Positions 11,521 through 23,787 of a stretch of DNA of 64,000 nucleotides are shown here, piece by piece. The notes below the pieces were generated by a model that searched no databases, was not told the origin of the DNA, and saw only the letters and a list, made by a program, of their open reading frames with translations. Location: NCBI GenBank assembly GCA_950022295.1, contig OX465598.1, positions 69,238,001 to 69,302,000 of the forward strand. Reading direction: 5' to 3'. The stretch is from Bromus sterilis (Eukaryota; Streptophyta; Magnoliopsida; Poales; Poaceae). A program made the translations under genes and the position numbers. Numbering within the stretch: position 1 is the stretch's first letter; each line of letters opens with the position of its first letter.

Positions 11521-14161
11521 GGGAAGCAAAAGTTGTGACGTGTTGTCCAGAAAACAGATTCTGTCCCTTGACAGAAAAATTCGAATCAAATCACCAGATC
11601 ATCTTTTTGATCTAAATTGTTTTGACAGCATGTTCTATACAATTGTGAAACTTTCGTATGTTCTGAGTTTTTTGATTTGAGTTGCAGAAGTTCCCCGAAA
11701 AAATTCTCTGCTACCTGATGTTCTGTTTTTCACAGATTCTGCCACGTTTTGCCTCTCTTCACTTTTGCAAACCTTAAGCTTGCTTTTTCTTTGCAAAAAC
11801 TTTTTGGCACTCTTGAGAGATAGTAGCTCTTCAAGAATATCTTTATATCCAGTGGGGAAAAATTATTTTATTAAGGGTACTAACCTCTCTAATCAGCTTA
11901 TGATGAGTTATGTATGAAGGGAGTTTTCAAGTGTGCGATGGAAGATGATGAAAGAAGATCCAGGAGTGTCAAGCGCTCAAGCTTGGGGATGCCCCCATGC
12001 ATCCCCAATAAATATTCAAGGAGACTCAAGCTTCTAAGCTTGGGGATGCCCCCGTGCATCCCCTTCTCCATCAACAATCATCAGTTCGTCCTTTGTCTCA
12101 CTATATTTTTATCACTTCATGCGTTATGTGCTATGCTTGGAGCGTCTCACTCTTAGGTTTTATTTTTAGTTTTCTTTAGTTTTGCTTGCTGGTCATAACA
12201 AGTTAGACCCCATCTTACTTTGTGTGGTAGAGAAACACGCTCCACTCCAATTTAGAACACATCATAGGATTTTTCCTGCTTATCTTTTTGCTGTTGTGTG
12301 TTCTTTATCTTTTCGTAGCTGCTGCCATGTTTAGTTTTAGTCTTAGTTTGTCTTTAGCAAGAGCCTTGGCTTTTGTTTAGTTTGTTGCTGGAAATATTTT
12401 TAGTTTTCATGTTTATCTTGTTAAAGAGAGTTGGTTGTTGCACTGAGTAGTGTCTTGTCTTGAAAGTAGGTAATTGAGGTTGCTATTTAATTCTAGTAGT
12501 GACTTGCAATAGTTTTGAGGTATTGATGTGAGTAATGTCTGAACTTTTTGGTGTCAAGAGCTCTAGCCTATTAGTGATAGGTGTCGTATTTTGGGCAATC
12601 CGTGTGTATTTTCAAAACCTACAAAACTAGTTGAGAAATCTAGCTACTAGATGGATCACTAATCTTTGGATGGATCGAATATTAGAGTACACTCACGTAC
12701 CATGAGTTGAGGATGCGCAAGGATAACAAAACCCCCATACACTCCTCCTCGGGGTACTTGTCTCTTTGTGAACCTCCTTATTAGATTGAGAGTTACCGAT
12801 AATAAGTTCATGAGTTCTTCAGACTAATGTAAGTGTTGAAAGTTGACACTTCCACCTTCCCATATTTTTCTAGCCTCTCCTGTGTCGTGCATTGCCTTCT
12901 TCTCACTCCGAGAGTTGGTGTCCACCTTCGCTGGTACATCCAAACCATTGGCACGATACACTCATCATAAACCTCCTTATATCTTTCCTCAAAACAGCCA
13001 CCATACCTACCTATCAAGGCATTTCCATAGCCTTTCCGAGATATATTGCCATGCAACATCCACCTCTTCATGACTTGATCTTCATGTCATACATGTTCCT
13101 TCTACACTGGCAGCGACATACATTGCATACATCATGATAGTTACATCTTCTTTATGATTTTGAGTACCTTGTAAAGTGTGAAAGATCTCCTTTACCTTCT
13201 TGTAAAATAGAGTGTTTCCCTTAAGTGAGGAAAAGATCCCAAAGTGGACACAATAAAAGATCCCAAAGAGGACAAATGAGACTTAAATAGAAAGAGAAAT
13301 TGAGTCCACCAAAAAAATACAAAAAAATAGAAAAAGAGAAAAAAGAAATAAAAAGAGAGAAAGGGGCAACACTACTATCCTTTTGAGAGATCCACACTAG
13401 TACTCCCTTTATATCCTTGTACTCCATAGAGATGATCATTTATGCATATAGCTATGTGGGGACCTTCACACTATAGAAATTGGCTTGCATATTCCAGGGA
13501 TGAGCCTCCTCAAAAGAGCTCTAGGTCTTCATGAGTGAGAAATTTAGATGCACCCCCACTAGTTCCATTGGAGAGCTTCCTAGCTCGTATGTGCATCCGT
13601 TGCATGGCAATCCCTACTCCTCACATCATATCTATCATTTGGCATCTCTTGCCTATGATTGTCCTCATTGATGTGAGCCTTTCTCATCCTTTTTGTCTTC
13701 ACCCTCCGTACTCCTCTCTTTGCCATCCTAAGTGTCAACTCTCGTGCTTACGCTCATCCATTGCATGAGTGCTCAAAATATTGAAAAAGGAGTGGATCAA
13801 ATTGACTTGTACCTGGCTAGTGGTCTGGGGACGAGTCAAGATAAGATTCCAGAAAAAGACCAAGTGTGAAACTTTAGTAGATTGAGTTCTCAACAAATAA
13901 ATATTTTTCTCGTATTCCCTATCCCCCTTCTTGCACGCAAACACCATTTGGAGACATTCGAATCACGGACAGCGAGAGCTCTTGCACCTAATGTTCTTTT
14001 GTTACTTGTTTCAATGCTAATATAGACTCTTGCATGTTATGACTTGAATTGAATCTCCAACCTTGATTGCTTTAATTTTCAAAGTTCTTATATGGTTGCT
14101 AGCATGTCACCACAGAAATTATGCCGTTATCATTTACCTACTCGAGGACGAGCAGGAATTA
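11520..14161 (+). other. Long conserved noncoding 3' region of E4
   Basis: About 2.6 kb without a convincing gene, but collinear and well conserved with E6 (23090-20450, reverse) and E9 (54535-57190). Contents in order: two GC-rich hairpins (11985-12006, 12042-12063), a T-rich stretch, a conserved block at about 12840-13090, a tandem pair of GATCCCAAAGAGGACA-like units (13235-13274), an A/G-rich tract (about 13312-13373), and a block leading to the polypurine tract. Short open frames on both strands are not maintained between copies. Confidence 0.6.
11979..12063 (+). repeat. Twin hairpins carrying a copy of the polypurine-tract motif (E4)
   Basis: AAGCTTGGGGATG occurs at 11979 and again at 12036. 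Each copy runs into a palindrome (GGGGATGCCCCC, then TGCATCCCC). The same AAGCTTGGGGATG forms the polypurine tract at 14161-14173. E9 has both hairpins (54945-54965, 55002-55024) and so does E6 in reverse (22684-22664, 22627-22607). Confidence 0.7.
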
Positions 14162-14174
14162 AGCTTGGGGATGT
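14162..14174 (+). promoter_or_regulatory. Polypurine tract of E4
   Basis: AGCTTGGGGATGT ends at the base before the 3' LTR TG, where the plus-strand DNA primer is expected. The same sequence precedes the 3' LTRs of E6 and E9. Confidence 0.75.
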
Positions 14175-15474
14175 TGATACGTCCAAAACGTATCTATAAT
14201 TTCTGCTTCCTCCATGCATGTTTTGTGTGATATTGCTATGATCTAGATACACTTTCATACACTTTTGATCATATTTGTACTAACCTATTAACTCAGTGCA
14301 CCACAGTGCCAGTTCCTGTTTTCTGCTGTTTTTCTATTTCAGTTTTCCCCCATATAAAAAGTGCTCCAAAAATTCGGGAAAAATCAGATAAAAAATCAGC
14401 ACAGCAGAACCTTCCGAAAGAACCTGGGTGGGGCCAGAGGTCCACCACCAGTGGCTCTTCATGGTTAGACCTCGTGAGCTTCCCTACATGATTGAGGCAC
14501 TTTTGAAATCTTTCAGCTGTTGCTATGCTGAGTTTGATGGGATCTGATGGATTATGAGATTATGTTCAGATTTTGATTGAGTAATATATTTGGTTCTTAT
14601 CTCTTATATTTTTGTTCTTAAGTAATTCTTGCATGTTCTCCGTTGTTGTTTATTGCTTTGGCCAAGTAGTAGGTAGTAACCCCAAGAGGGAATGTTTTCT
14701 CGATTGTGGGTTCATGCCCCCTGATGACTAGCTTGAGTGACAAAAACATGAGTCTAGGGGATGTGCTGTTGCCACAAGGGGGAAAACAACAGTGCTTGTA
14801 ACCGCGGTTACAAGGATTGTTTATTTTACGCAAAGTGCTTTTTAATGCAGTTGTCTGTTGCTTTGGGTTTACACTTTGGGTGGGGCTCGCAACTTAATAC
14901 CAGCGAGATGTTCTGGATAGATATCTCAAGGTGGATGATTAGTAGTAGATGCAGTTGGATTTCGGTCTACTTATTTTGGCGTTCTTCCCATGCTTTTGAG
15001 CCTCTTCCTTTCTTTTGTAGCATAGTTAGCATTGCGGTGCGTTCATAATCCTGTCAATTTCCCTTCTGTAATTTGTTCACCTCGCATAGCAGTTTTATCG
15101 TCTTTTGGGAGAGAGACATCACTAGTGAACATCACGTATCCCGGTCCATATCCTCATCACTATTTATACGCTCATTTACTTTTCTTCTTTTACTTTCAGT
15201 TGCTATCATTATCCCTTGCGTTTGATCCTTTGTGAACAACAAGACCGGAGAGATTGACAACCTCTCTGAACTTCGTTGGGAACAAAGTTATTTGCGTCTG
15301 TGTGCAGGTCCGCGTCAGTTGCGCCGCTGACACCTACTTATCATCTCTGGAGTCCTACTAGAGACAAACCTTTGTATCTTTACTGGGGGAAATTTTCTGT
15401 TGTGCTACATCACACCTTCCACTTGGGGTTTACCAACGAAGGGCGAGAAATCACTATCATCACCTCGCACATCA
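14175..15474 (+). repeat. 3' LTR of E4 (1300 bp, internally deleted)
   Basis: Same ends as the 5' LTR but about 340 bp shorter. The part corresponding to about 8660-9000 is missing and the junction lies near 14450-14462, with a few unmatched bases. The deletion removes the GC-rich block and the TATA box, so this LTR should lack a core promoter. Confidence 0.9.
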
Positions 15475-15479
15475 CATAG
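15475..15479. repeat. Target-site duplication of E4 (right copy, CATAG)
   Basis: Exact copy of 8372-8376. Confidence 0.95.
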
Positions 15480-15485
15480 CTACTG

Positions 15486-18400
15486 TGTAACGTCCCCAAA
15501 TTGTAAGCACTTTATTAGCCTAGCTAATTTTCCATGTCGGCATGTTTTTCATAATTAAAATGCATTAGAGGAACAATACAACTCAAATTGAAATTTAAAT
15601 ATGAAAATGGAAAATAAAGTTGCACCAAAAATTGGAAATAAATATTATTTAATTTGTAGATAATCAGTGAGAAGTTTTAAAGTAGAAAGAACATTGAATA
15701 TAATATTTATGTGACCTAACTTAATTAAATTAGTGCCAAAACAGCCACTTAGTTCATTTTAAAATTTGGAAGAAATTCAAATGAATTATTTTGAGCCCCA
15801 AATTTTTTGCAGAAGTGATGCATAATACAACTCACTTATTAGGACAGGTTTCCTATTTAACAATATAGATTTTCTAGTCAAACCAAAATATTACAGAAAT
15901 GGAAAAGGTAACAAAATAACAGAAAAGAAAAAGGGAAAAGAAAAAGTTTGTTGGCCCAGTACCACAAGTGCACAGGCATGCCCACCCAGAAGCCCAGCCC
16001 ACCACATGCCTCCTTCCACCTCTGTACGGTGAGGAGACAGAGCCATGGCATGGCAGCCATCTACAAAGCCCTGGCCCCCGCTGTTGCTGTGTCAAGCATC
16101 CGAAGAACCCCCCGTGATGGATAAGAGGACCCCCAACCCCCGTGACAACCCAATCCCTCTCGTTTCTCCTCCCTCGCGCCGTTTTCTTCTCCTATATGTG
16201 CCCGAGCTCATGGTCGCCATGGACGTCGTCGACGATGCGGCCAACGAGATCCCTGTGTCGTGCGAAGCTGCCTAGGAGCTTCCTTGTCGACGTTCACTTC
16301 GCCTGCGCCTACTGGAACAAGTCGGGAGGCCCCGTGCACTCGCCATCGTTTTCATCTTTACCCACGGCCGCCGCAGCCAACGCCGTCGATCCATGCCGTC
16401 CGACCACCCCCAGCCTCCGCGAGCTCGTCCTCTACCTCCACTGTGAGCCGCAGAGTCGATTCCCCTGTTTTTCCCTCTCTTTCTGTCGCAGTAGGCCGCC
16501 GTCATCTTAGTTCCCGTGCTCGCCGTAGTCGCCATGGTCGCTACCCAGCTCCTCCGGCCCCCGCGCGCTGCAGTGCTGCTACTGGCGTCACTGCTGCCAG
16601 CGGCATCATGCCCGGCGCCAGCGCCGCCTGCTGCCGGTCGCTCTCGCCCACGTCGCTGCGGCTGTCCACGGCCATGACCGGCCATGGCTACGTACGTGCA
16701 TGGCCTGTGTGTATTGTGTGTTTCGTGTGTGTGTGTATGGCCTGTGTGTGTGGCCAACCTGGGCGCTCACCCAGTGCACCGCAGCTGCGGAGTTGCTGCC
16801 TTGCTAGCTGCCACTGGGTTGCTGCTTGGCTGAAGTAGCTGTTAGCTGTTGCCGCTGACTGAATCTAAAAATTGCTGCTACTACTCTGAAAACTGTTGCT
16901 GCTACCCCACTTTACAACAAGCAAAACAGCAGCAAACATACCTCAACCTAAGTAGAAGTTGTAGATCAAGAAACTAGACATACCAGAGATGATTTTGTTT
17001 CATTGGACCAACTCCATTCGGTGCATAGATTAAATCCTATGAAAATCACTAAATGCTGATTTGAAAAATATTTGTGTCACCATTGCTAAGTTAGAGAAAG
17101 AAATGGACATGCTGCTGATCTCGTCGTGCATCACAGAGGGCATGGCATGTGAGTACCATTGATATGGTGCAATACACATGTAGGATTCATCTTCATTAGA
17201 GCTATGAATAAATACCAATTATCAAGCAAAGTTAGTAAAATTTAACAAGTTTCTAAAATTGCATTAAGTGCCCTTTTTCCCGCGAAGTTTTGGTCGAGTA
17301 AATGAACTCTAGTAAAAATTCCTTTCGTACCAGATTCGAGATCGCAGAGAATACCTCCACTTGGATATAGGGCACTAACTCGGCCGGTGAGCGGAACCCT
17401 AAACCGTAGCTCCTTGAAGACGGCTAGTTGATGTTTAAACATCATTTCCTCAAACTTACAAATATTTCAGAAAAATCTCAAATAGACAATGACATGTGGG
17501 ACCCCCTAGCACTGTCCATAATTTGACCAGTCAAAGATCCTTGTGTATGACATGTGGGCCCCTTTTGTCAGTTGACCTAGTCAAATATACTATTTTGGAT
17601 AATGTTGCATTTTAATAATAAAAGAAACTATAGTAATTCCAAAAATCATTTAAATATTAGAAATTCAATATCTTTTAAACCGTAACTCCGATGAAAATAA
17701 TTTATATATCAAAATTGCTCAGAAAAATACAACAAATATGAATACGCTATCCGTATGTCAACCACATCCCTCTAACACAATGAACATCGACATTCCCCCT
17801 CCGGGCCGTGTGTCCGATAATTGCCCGATACCGTAAAACTTTCCGGATGAAATTATTCTGAACACGAAAGTTGTTCAGAATGGATCAACTAACACGGATA
17901 CACCCCCCGTATGTTTGTCTGATGTCCACGACACCTCTGGCATGGTACCTTCCCCCTCCGAGCACCCTGTCCGGTAATCACCCGAAGACGGTAGTTCATC
18001 CCCGGATGAATTTCCGCCCCGAGCTGAGTGCATCATACTACGTTAGAGCACCGATAACATTTCATCTGTCATGTCATTCATTTGATTGCTATGTTTGCTT
18101 TATATTTACTGTTTCTCCCCCCCCCCTTTATTCTCCGATAGACCCCGCTGCTGCCACCGACTACACCGCCGCTGAGTATGACTACTTCGTCGACGACCGT
18201 ACCCCTACCGTTGAGCTTCTAGGCAAGCAGAGCCATTCTCTTCCCCAGATATCGCCTATATTTTCCGTAATTTCTTGCACTAAGCATTGTTACTGCTGCT
18301 GCCACGTTGCTTACCTATTCAATTGCATAGCCTGTCATTGTCGCCCCTTGATGTACCTTTCCTTGTCCTATGCTTCCTATAAATATATATATATTATTCA

Positions 18401-18850
18401 GCAGTAAACCCTGCGCATTGTTAGCTAGGTTTAGAATAGCGAGCCGTGATCACTCTGGTGAGTGAACACGGATTACAAAGTATTATAACTGCAACAGCTA
18501 CGGATCAATGAAGACGCCCTAGGGAGCCTACAACGGCGAGACTCTGCCAAGTCGCTTCAAGTTTGACTTACGCGTGGACGAACTCGTATTTCACTCTCGT
18601 CGGCTCAGTAGCGTAGCATCACTGGGATGATACGAGGGTATTCCTCTTTAGTTCATTCCGCTGGTGTCTCGGCACCACCGGGGTGATACGAGAATATTCC
18701 TCTTTAGTTTATTCTGCTGATGTCTCTGTCGAACCTCTTCAAGTATACCATCGAGGGTGATTCCTCCTGTTTTCACTTGATGATAGGCACTCGAATCAAC
18801 TGGTGTCCTTATAGGTAAGGAGTCGGGTGACCCAATGGTGCACGCGCAGG
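15486..18850 (+). repeat. E5 5' LTR, first segment
   Basis: Begins TGTAACGTCCCC. The sequence resumes after E6 at 25984 and after E7 at 49320, ending GGGGGCGTCACA at 50326, directly before a tRNA-Met PBS. Joined length is about 4.9 kb. This segment has an AT-rich start, a GC-rich block (about 15960-16830) with a TGTG microsatellite near 16715-16755, and mixed sequence with a C-run near 18118. The start is set by the TG..CA rule, and a start two bases earlier is possible. No protein-coding gene is evident. Confidence 0.75.
18846..18850. repeat. Target-site duplication of E6 (left copy, GCAGG)
   Basis: GCAGG before 18851 is repeated at 25979-25983 directly after the other end of E6. Confidence 0.95.
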
Positions 18851-20434
18851 TGATGGCTTCTCGCCCCTCGGTGAAGATACCAAGGTTATCGAACCAGTAG
18901 GACTCAGCAGACACAAGTAGGTGACAACGTCGCCAGAAATTGCTTCCTGACTAGGGTGTTGTTGTGGACCTGCACACAACAACAAATAACTTTGCTCCCA
19001 ACGAGTACAGAGGAGTTCTCAATTCCTCCGGCCTTGTCGTTTACAAAGGATCAACGCAAGAGATAAATGGTGCAAAGGAAAGTAAAAGCTGAAAGTAAAT
19101 TGAGGGTATGAAAAATAATGTGAAGATGGACCGGGGTCCCGTGATTTTCACTAGTGATGTCTCTCTCCCAAAAGACGATAAAAGTGCTAGCGAGGTAAAC
19201 AAATCACAGCTGGGCAATTGACAGGATTATGAAGGCACCGCAATGCTAACTATGCTGCAAAGAAAGGAAGGGCTCAAAACAAATGGGCAGTACGCCGAGG
19301 TAAGTAGACCGAAATCCATCTGCATCTACTACGAATCATCCACCTTGAGATATCTATCCAGAACATCTTGCTGGTATTAAGTTGCGAATCCCACCCAAAG
19401 TGTAAACTCAAAGAAACAGACAACTGCATTAAAAGAACTTTGCGTAAAGTAAACAATACTTGCACCCGCAGGTACAAGCACCGTTGTTTTATCCCTGGTG
19501 GCAACAGCACATCCTTTAGTCTCATGTTTCTGTCTCTCAAGCTAGACATCAAGGGGCTGAACCCACAATCGAGCATAACGCTCTCTCTTGGAGCTGAAAA
19601 TAAAATACTTGGCCAAAGAAAATACCGCAACGGAGAACATACAAGAATTTACTCAAGAACAAAATATAAAAGAGAAGAACCAAATATATTACTCATCACA
19701 ATCTGAACATAGTCTCATAATCCATTAGATCCCAACAAACTCAGCATAGCAACAGCAGAAATTACATAGATGCCTCGATCATCTGAGGCAGCTCACGAAC
19801 TCGAAAGTGGAAGCACAAAAGAGGGAAAGATTCATCACATAGCTACTGGTCACGGACCTATGGTCCAAGGGGGACTACTCACCGTCAATCCGGGAGGCGT
19901 CCATGGCTATGGATGGTCTTCCGGAGGGGGTTCCTCCTTCCGGCAGGGTGCCGGGGCAACTTCTCTAGGAAGCCCCGATCTTGAAATGGCGACGGCGGTG
20001 GTACGGAGGGGAGTTCGCGAAAAAGAGATCGATATTAGGGGTTGATACCCCGAGGGGTAAATATAGGCGAAGGGGGGCATCGAGGGGACCCACGAGGCAG
20101 TCAGGAGGGTCCCTGGCGCGGCCCAGGGTGGGGCCGCGCCACCTGCCCTCCTGGATGCCTGGTGGTGGCCCCCTTCCCTCTCTTGGTGATTCCGGAAGCT
20201 TCTGTTGCGCTGATTTTTTATATATTTTTCCCGAAATTTTTGGAGCACTTTTAATGGCCGGAAAAACTGAAATACAAAAACAGCAGAAAACAAAAACTGG
20301 CAACTGGGTGCACTGAGTTAATAGGTTAGTCCAAATAGGTTCAAAAGTGTATGAAAGTTCAAGCAAAACATGGCAAAGTCACACAAAACATGCATGGAGC
20401 AAGCAGAAATTATAGATACGTTTGGGACGTATAA
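18851..20434 (-). repeat. 3' LTR of E6 (1584 bp)
   Basis: On the minus strand it begins TTATACGTCCC (normally TGATACG) at 20434. It is about 53 bp shorter than its partner. The missing piece is the equivalent of about 24360-24412 in the 5' LTR, and a CCCTC motif sits at both deletion edges. Confidence 0.9.
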
Positions 20435-20447
20435 ACATCCCCAAGCT
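20435..20447 (-). promoter_or_regulatory. Polypurine tract of E6
   Basis: Reads AGCTTGGGGATGT on the minus strand directly before the 3' LTR, identical to E4. Confidence 0.72.
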
Positions 20448-23096
20448 TAATTCCTGCTCGTCCTCGAGTAGGTAAATGATAACAAGCATAATTTCTGTGG
20501 TGACATGCCACACAACCATAAAAGGACTTTTAAGTAAAGCAATCAAGGCATGCAATTCAATTCAAGTCTTAACAAACAAGAGTCTATATTAGCATTGACA
20601 CAAGCAACAAAATAACAAAAGGTGCAAGATCTCTCACTGTCCGTGACTCGAATGTCTCCAAATGGTGTTTGCGTGCAAGCAAGGGACTGGTAAGAAAGAG
20701 AAAAAAGGTTGTTGAGAACAACTATCTACTAAAGTTTCACACTTGGTCTCCTTTGGATTCTTATCTGGACTCGTCCCCAGACCACTAGCCAGGTACAAGA
20801 CAAACTGATCCACTCCCTTTCGATATTTTGAGCACTCATGCAATGGATGAGCGTGAGCAAGAAAGTTGACACCTAAAATGCGAAACAGAAAGAAGGTGGA
20901 GGAGGAAGACAAAAAGGTGTGAAAGGCTCACATCAATGAGGACAATCATAGGCGAGAGAAGGCCATATGATAGATATGATGTGAGGAGTAGGGATTGCCA
21001 TACAACTGATGCACATATGAGCTAAAAGCTCTCCAAGGGAACTAGTGGGGGTGCATCTAACTTGCTTTCTCAAGAAGACCTAGAGCTTGTTTGAGGAGGC
21101 TCATCATTGGAATATACAAGCCAAGTTCTATAGTGTGAAGGGTCCCCACATAGCTATATGCATGATGATGATCTCTATGGAGTACAAGGGATAGAAGATG
21201 AAGTACTAGTGTGGATCTCTCAAAAGGAATAGTAGTATGCCCCCTTCTCTCTTTTTATATATTTTTTCTCTTTTTCTCTTTTTTTATTTTTTGGTGGCCT
21301 CAATGGCTCTTTCTATTTAACTCTCATTTGTCCTCTTTGGGATCTTTTGATTTTGTCCTCTTTGGGATCTTTTCCTCACTTTAGGGGCAATACTCTATAT
21401 TTTACAAGAATATAGGAGATCTTTCACACTTTACAAAGGTACTCACATAAAGAAAATGTAACTATCATGATGCAAATGTATGCCTCTGCCAGGGTAGCAG
21501 GATATGCAATGATACTAGCGTGTCATGTAGAAATTATTAGGGAAAGGCCCAACTAGCATGCGTCTCATCGATCAAGCAAGTAGCATGTATGACATGAAGA
21601 TCAAGTCATGAGAAGGTGGATGTTCCATGGCAATGTATTCGAAAAGGCTATGGAAATGCCTTGTAGGTAGGTATGGTGGCTGTTTTGAGGAAAGATATAA
21701 GGAGGCTTATGATGACAGAGCGTATCATGCCAAGGGTTTGGATGCACCGGCGAAGTATGCGCCAACTCTCGAGGTGAGAAAGGGCAATGCACGGTACCGA
21801 AGAGGCTAGAAAATGTATAGGTGGGTGGAAGTGTCAACTTTCGAATACTCACATTAGTCCGAAGAACTCATGCACTTATTATCGGTAACTCTCAATCTAA
21901 TCAGGAGGTTCACAAAGAGACAGGTACCCCGAGGAGGAGTGTATGGGGGTTTGGTTATCCTTGCGCATCCTCGACTCATGGTACGTGAGTGTACTCTAAT
22001 ATTAGAACCCTCCAGAGGTTAGTGATCCTTCTAGTAGCTAGAGTTCTCAACAGAGGTTTTTTGGTTTTCGAAAAACACACGGATTTCCCAAAATACGACA
22101 TCTATCACTAATAGGCAAGATCTCTTGACACCATAAGTTCAAACATTACTCTAGTCAATACCTCAAAACTATTGCAAGTTACTACTATAAAGAGAATAGC
22201 AACTTTAACTACCTACTTCTAGTCAAGACACAGAACTCAGTGCAACAGGCAAACTCTCTAACAAGATAAAACATGAAGCCTATATAAAGTTCAACCTAAA
22301 ACAAAAGAAAAGCTCTAGAAAAACTAAAGCACTACAACTAAACAGAACAGAAGCTAAGAAAAGAAAAAGAACAGCTCACAGCTTAAAGAATAAGCATGCA
22401 AACCCTATGAGGAGTTCTAGTTCAAGCGGAGCGTGAATCTCTCCCACACAAAAGAGTAAGTTGGGGTCTATCTTGTTACTACAACAAAGAAAGCAAAACA
22501 AACCTAGAAAAGTAAAGAGCGAGACGCTCCAAGCAAAGCACATAACGCATGAATTGATAAAAATATAGTGCAACGAGGGACAAACTGATGATTGTTGATG
22601 AAGAAGGGGATGCATCGGGGGATCCCCAAGATTAGACGCTTGAGTCTCCTTGAATATTTATTGGGGGTGCACATGGGCATCCCCAAGCTTGAGCGTTTGA
22701 CACTCCTGAATCTTCTTTCATCATCCTCCATCGCGCACTTGAAAACTCCCTTCATACATAACTCATTGTAGGCTGATTAGAGAGGTTAGTACCCTAATAA
22801 AATAATTTTCTTCTACTGCAAATAAATATAATCTTGAAGAGCTACTGTTTCTCAAGAGTGCCAAAAAGTTTTTGCAAAGAAAAATAAAGCTGAAGGTTCG
22901 CAAAAGTAAGGAGAGATAAAACGTGGAAGAATCTGTGAAAAACAGAATACTAGGTAGAAAAGAATTTTTTAGGGATACTTATGCAACTCAAATAAAAAAA
23001 CTCAGAACATACGCAAGTTTCATAAATGTATAGAGCATGCTGTGTAAAACATTCAGCTCAAAAATATGAACTGGGATTTTTCTCTGATTTTTCTAG
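20448..23096 (-). other. Conserved noncoding 3' region of E6
   Basis: Counterpart of 11520-14161. It includes the two GC hairpins (22684-22664, 22627-22607), the tandem GATCCCAAAGAGGACA pair (21369-21354, 21344-21329) and the purine-rich tract (about 21300-21238). I see no gene. Confidence 0.6.
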
Positions 23097-23312
23097 TCAC
23101 GAGGACAGAATCTGTTTTCTGGACAACATGTCACAACTTTCACTTCCCTTGTCGTATGAGGCTAAACTTGGCACAAAGCTTGAAAAGTAAAGATAAAATG
23201 ATGTTTCTACAGTAGTAACAATCATCAAGATCACTAAAAACAAAACAAAAGCAAAAAACAAAAACCTAAATTCGTTGCGGGCTGCCTCCCGAAAGCGCTT
23301 CTTTAGAGCCAT
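23097..23312 (-). CDS. Small basic/hydrophobic peptide (71 aa) of E6, predicted membrane
   Basis: The frame starts MALKKRFREAARNEF, a basic stretch of about 15 residues. About 35 mostly hydrophobic residues follow (FAFVLFLVILMIVTT and onward), long enough for one membrane helix, then a polar tail. E9 has an open frame of the same length and layout with several substitutions. No family is recognised. The N-terminus coincides with the conserved stem-loop, so part of the conservation may be for RNA structure. In E6 the upstream frame ends 22 bases earlier (TGA 23337-23335), so the stop/start overlap seen in E4 and E9 is not in use here. Whether it is translated is unknown. Confidence 0.45.
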   Translation of the reverse strand: MALKKRFREAARNEFRFLFFAFVLFLVILMIVTTVETSFYLYFSSFVPSLASYDKGSESCDMLSRKQILSS

Positions 23313-23334
23313 TAGCTAGGCTTAAAGCAGAAGA

Positions 23335-23780
23335 TCAAAGTTCTCCAAAATCATCGGAAGGTTCACCGAGGATTTCAAAATGGTTTTCAATAAGCTCATC
23401 CTTGTTCTTACGAGGGAAGAGGTACGTACCTTTTTCCTTACCACGCAAAAGTATTTGTCCTTTACCTATATCAATGAAGCCTTTCATGGCCTGGAGGAAG
23501 TCCCTTCCGAGCACTATATTTCCTTTGTTGGCCTTCATGATGGAAAATTCAATGTCTATACTCCTTTTAAGAAACATGACCTGGACATCTTTTAATCTTC
23601 CCTGGATCTCAGAAATATCACCATTAGAATGTTCATGGAAAGATGGAAATTTGTCCATGCTTGCAAGGTACAAAGAATCATAAATAAAGCTTGGCATTAT
23701 AGAAACTGTACATCCAATGTCGCAAAAAGCAAGGAAGTTTTGATTAGAGATAACAACCCTAACAAAAGGCTCCTAGTCAT
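23335..23780 (-). pseudogene. Retroviral-type aspartic protease remnant of E6
   Basis: The open part (23697-23335) begins at MPSFIYDSLYL. The frame extends upstream through FCDIGCTVSIMP, which matches the active-site loop of retrotransposon proteases (normally D-[ST/L]-G-A..SIMP) with the Asp and Gly kept and the next position Cys. IVLGRDFLQ downstream fits the conserved LGR/LGRDFL block near the C-terminus of these proteases. A stop separates it from the gag-like part above. It has no reverse transcriptase after it: the frame ends with TGA and the small peptide frame follows. Confidence 0.65.
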
Positions 23781-23787
23781 TTTCTAT

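Larger units (their letters stand above)
8377..15474 (+). mobile_element. E4: complete non-autonomous WHAM-like gypsy element
   Basis: The element is 7098 bp with two LTRs, a PBS, one degraded reading frame, a small downstream frame, about 2.8 kb of noncoding sequence and a polypurine tract. It has no protease, reverse transcriptase, RNase H or integrase, so it would need enzymes from a relative. E6 and E9 share its LTR type and 3' noncoding region. Confidence 0.92.

Noticed and set aside
11435..11680. 81-codon frame with hydrophobic start in E4 as a separate gene
   Set aside because: It is the out-of-frame remainder of the small membrane-peptide frame plus noncoding sequence.
16260..16838. 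Open frame of 192 codons in the E5 LTR
   Set aside because: GC-rich LTR block with equally long frames on the opposite strand and no recognisable domain.
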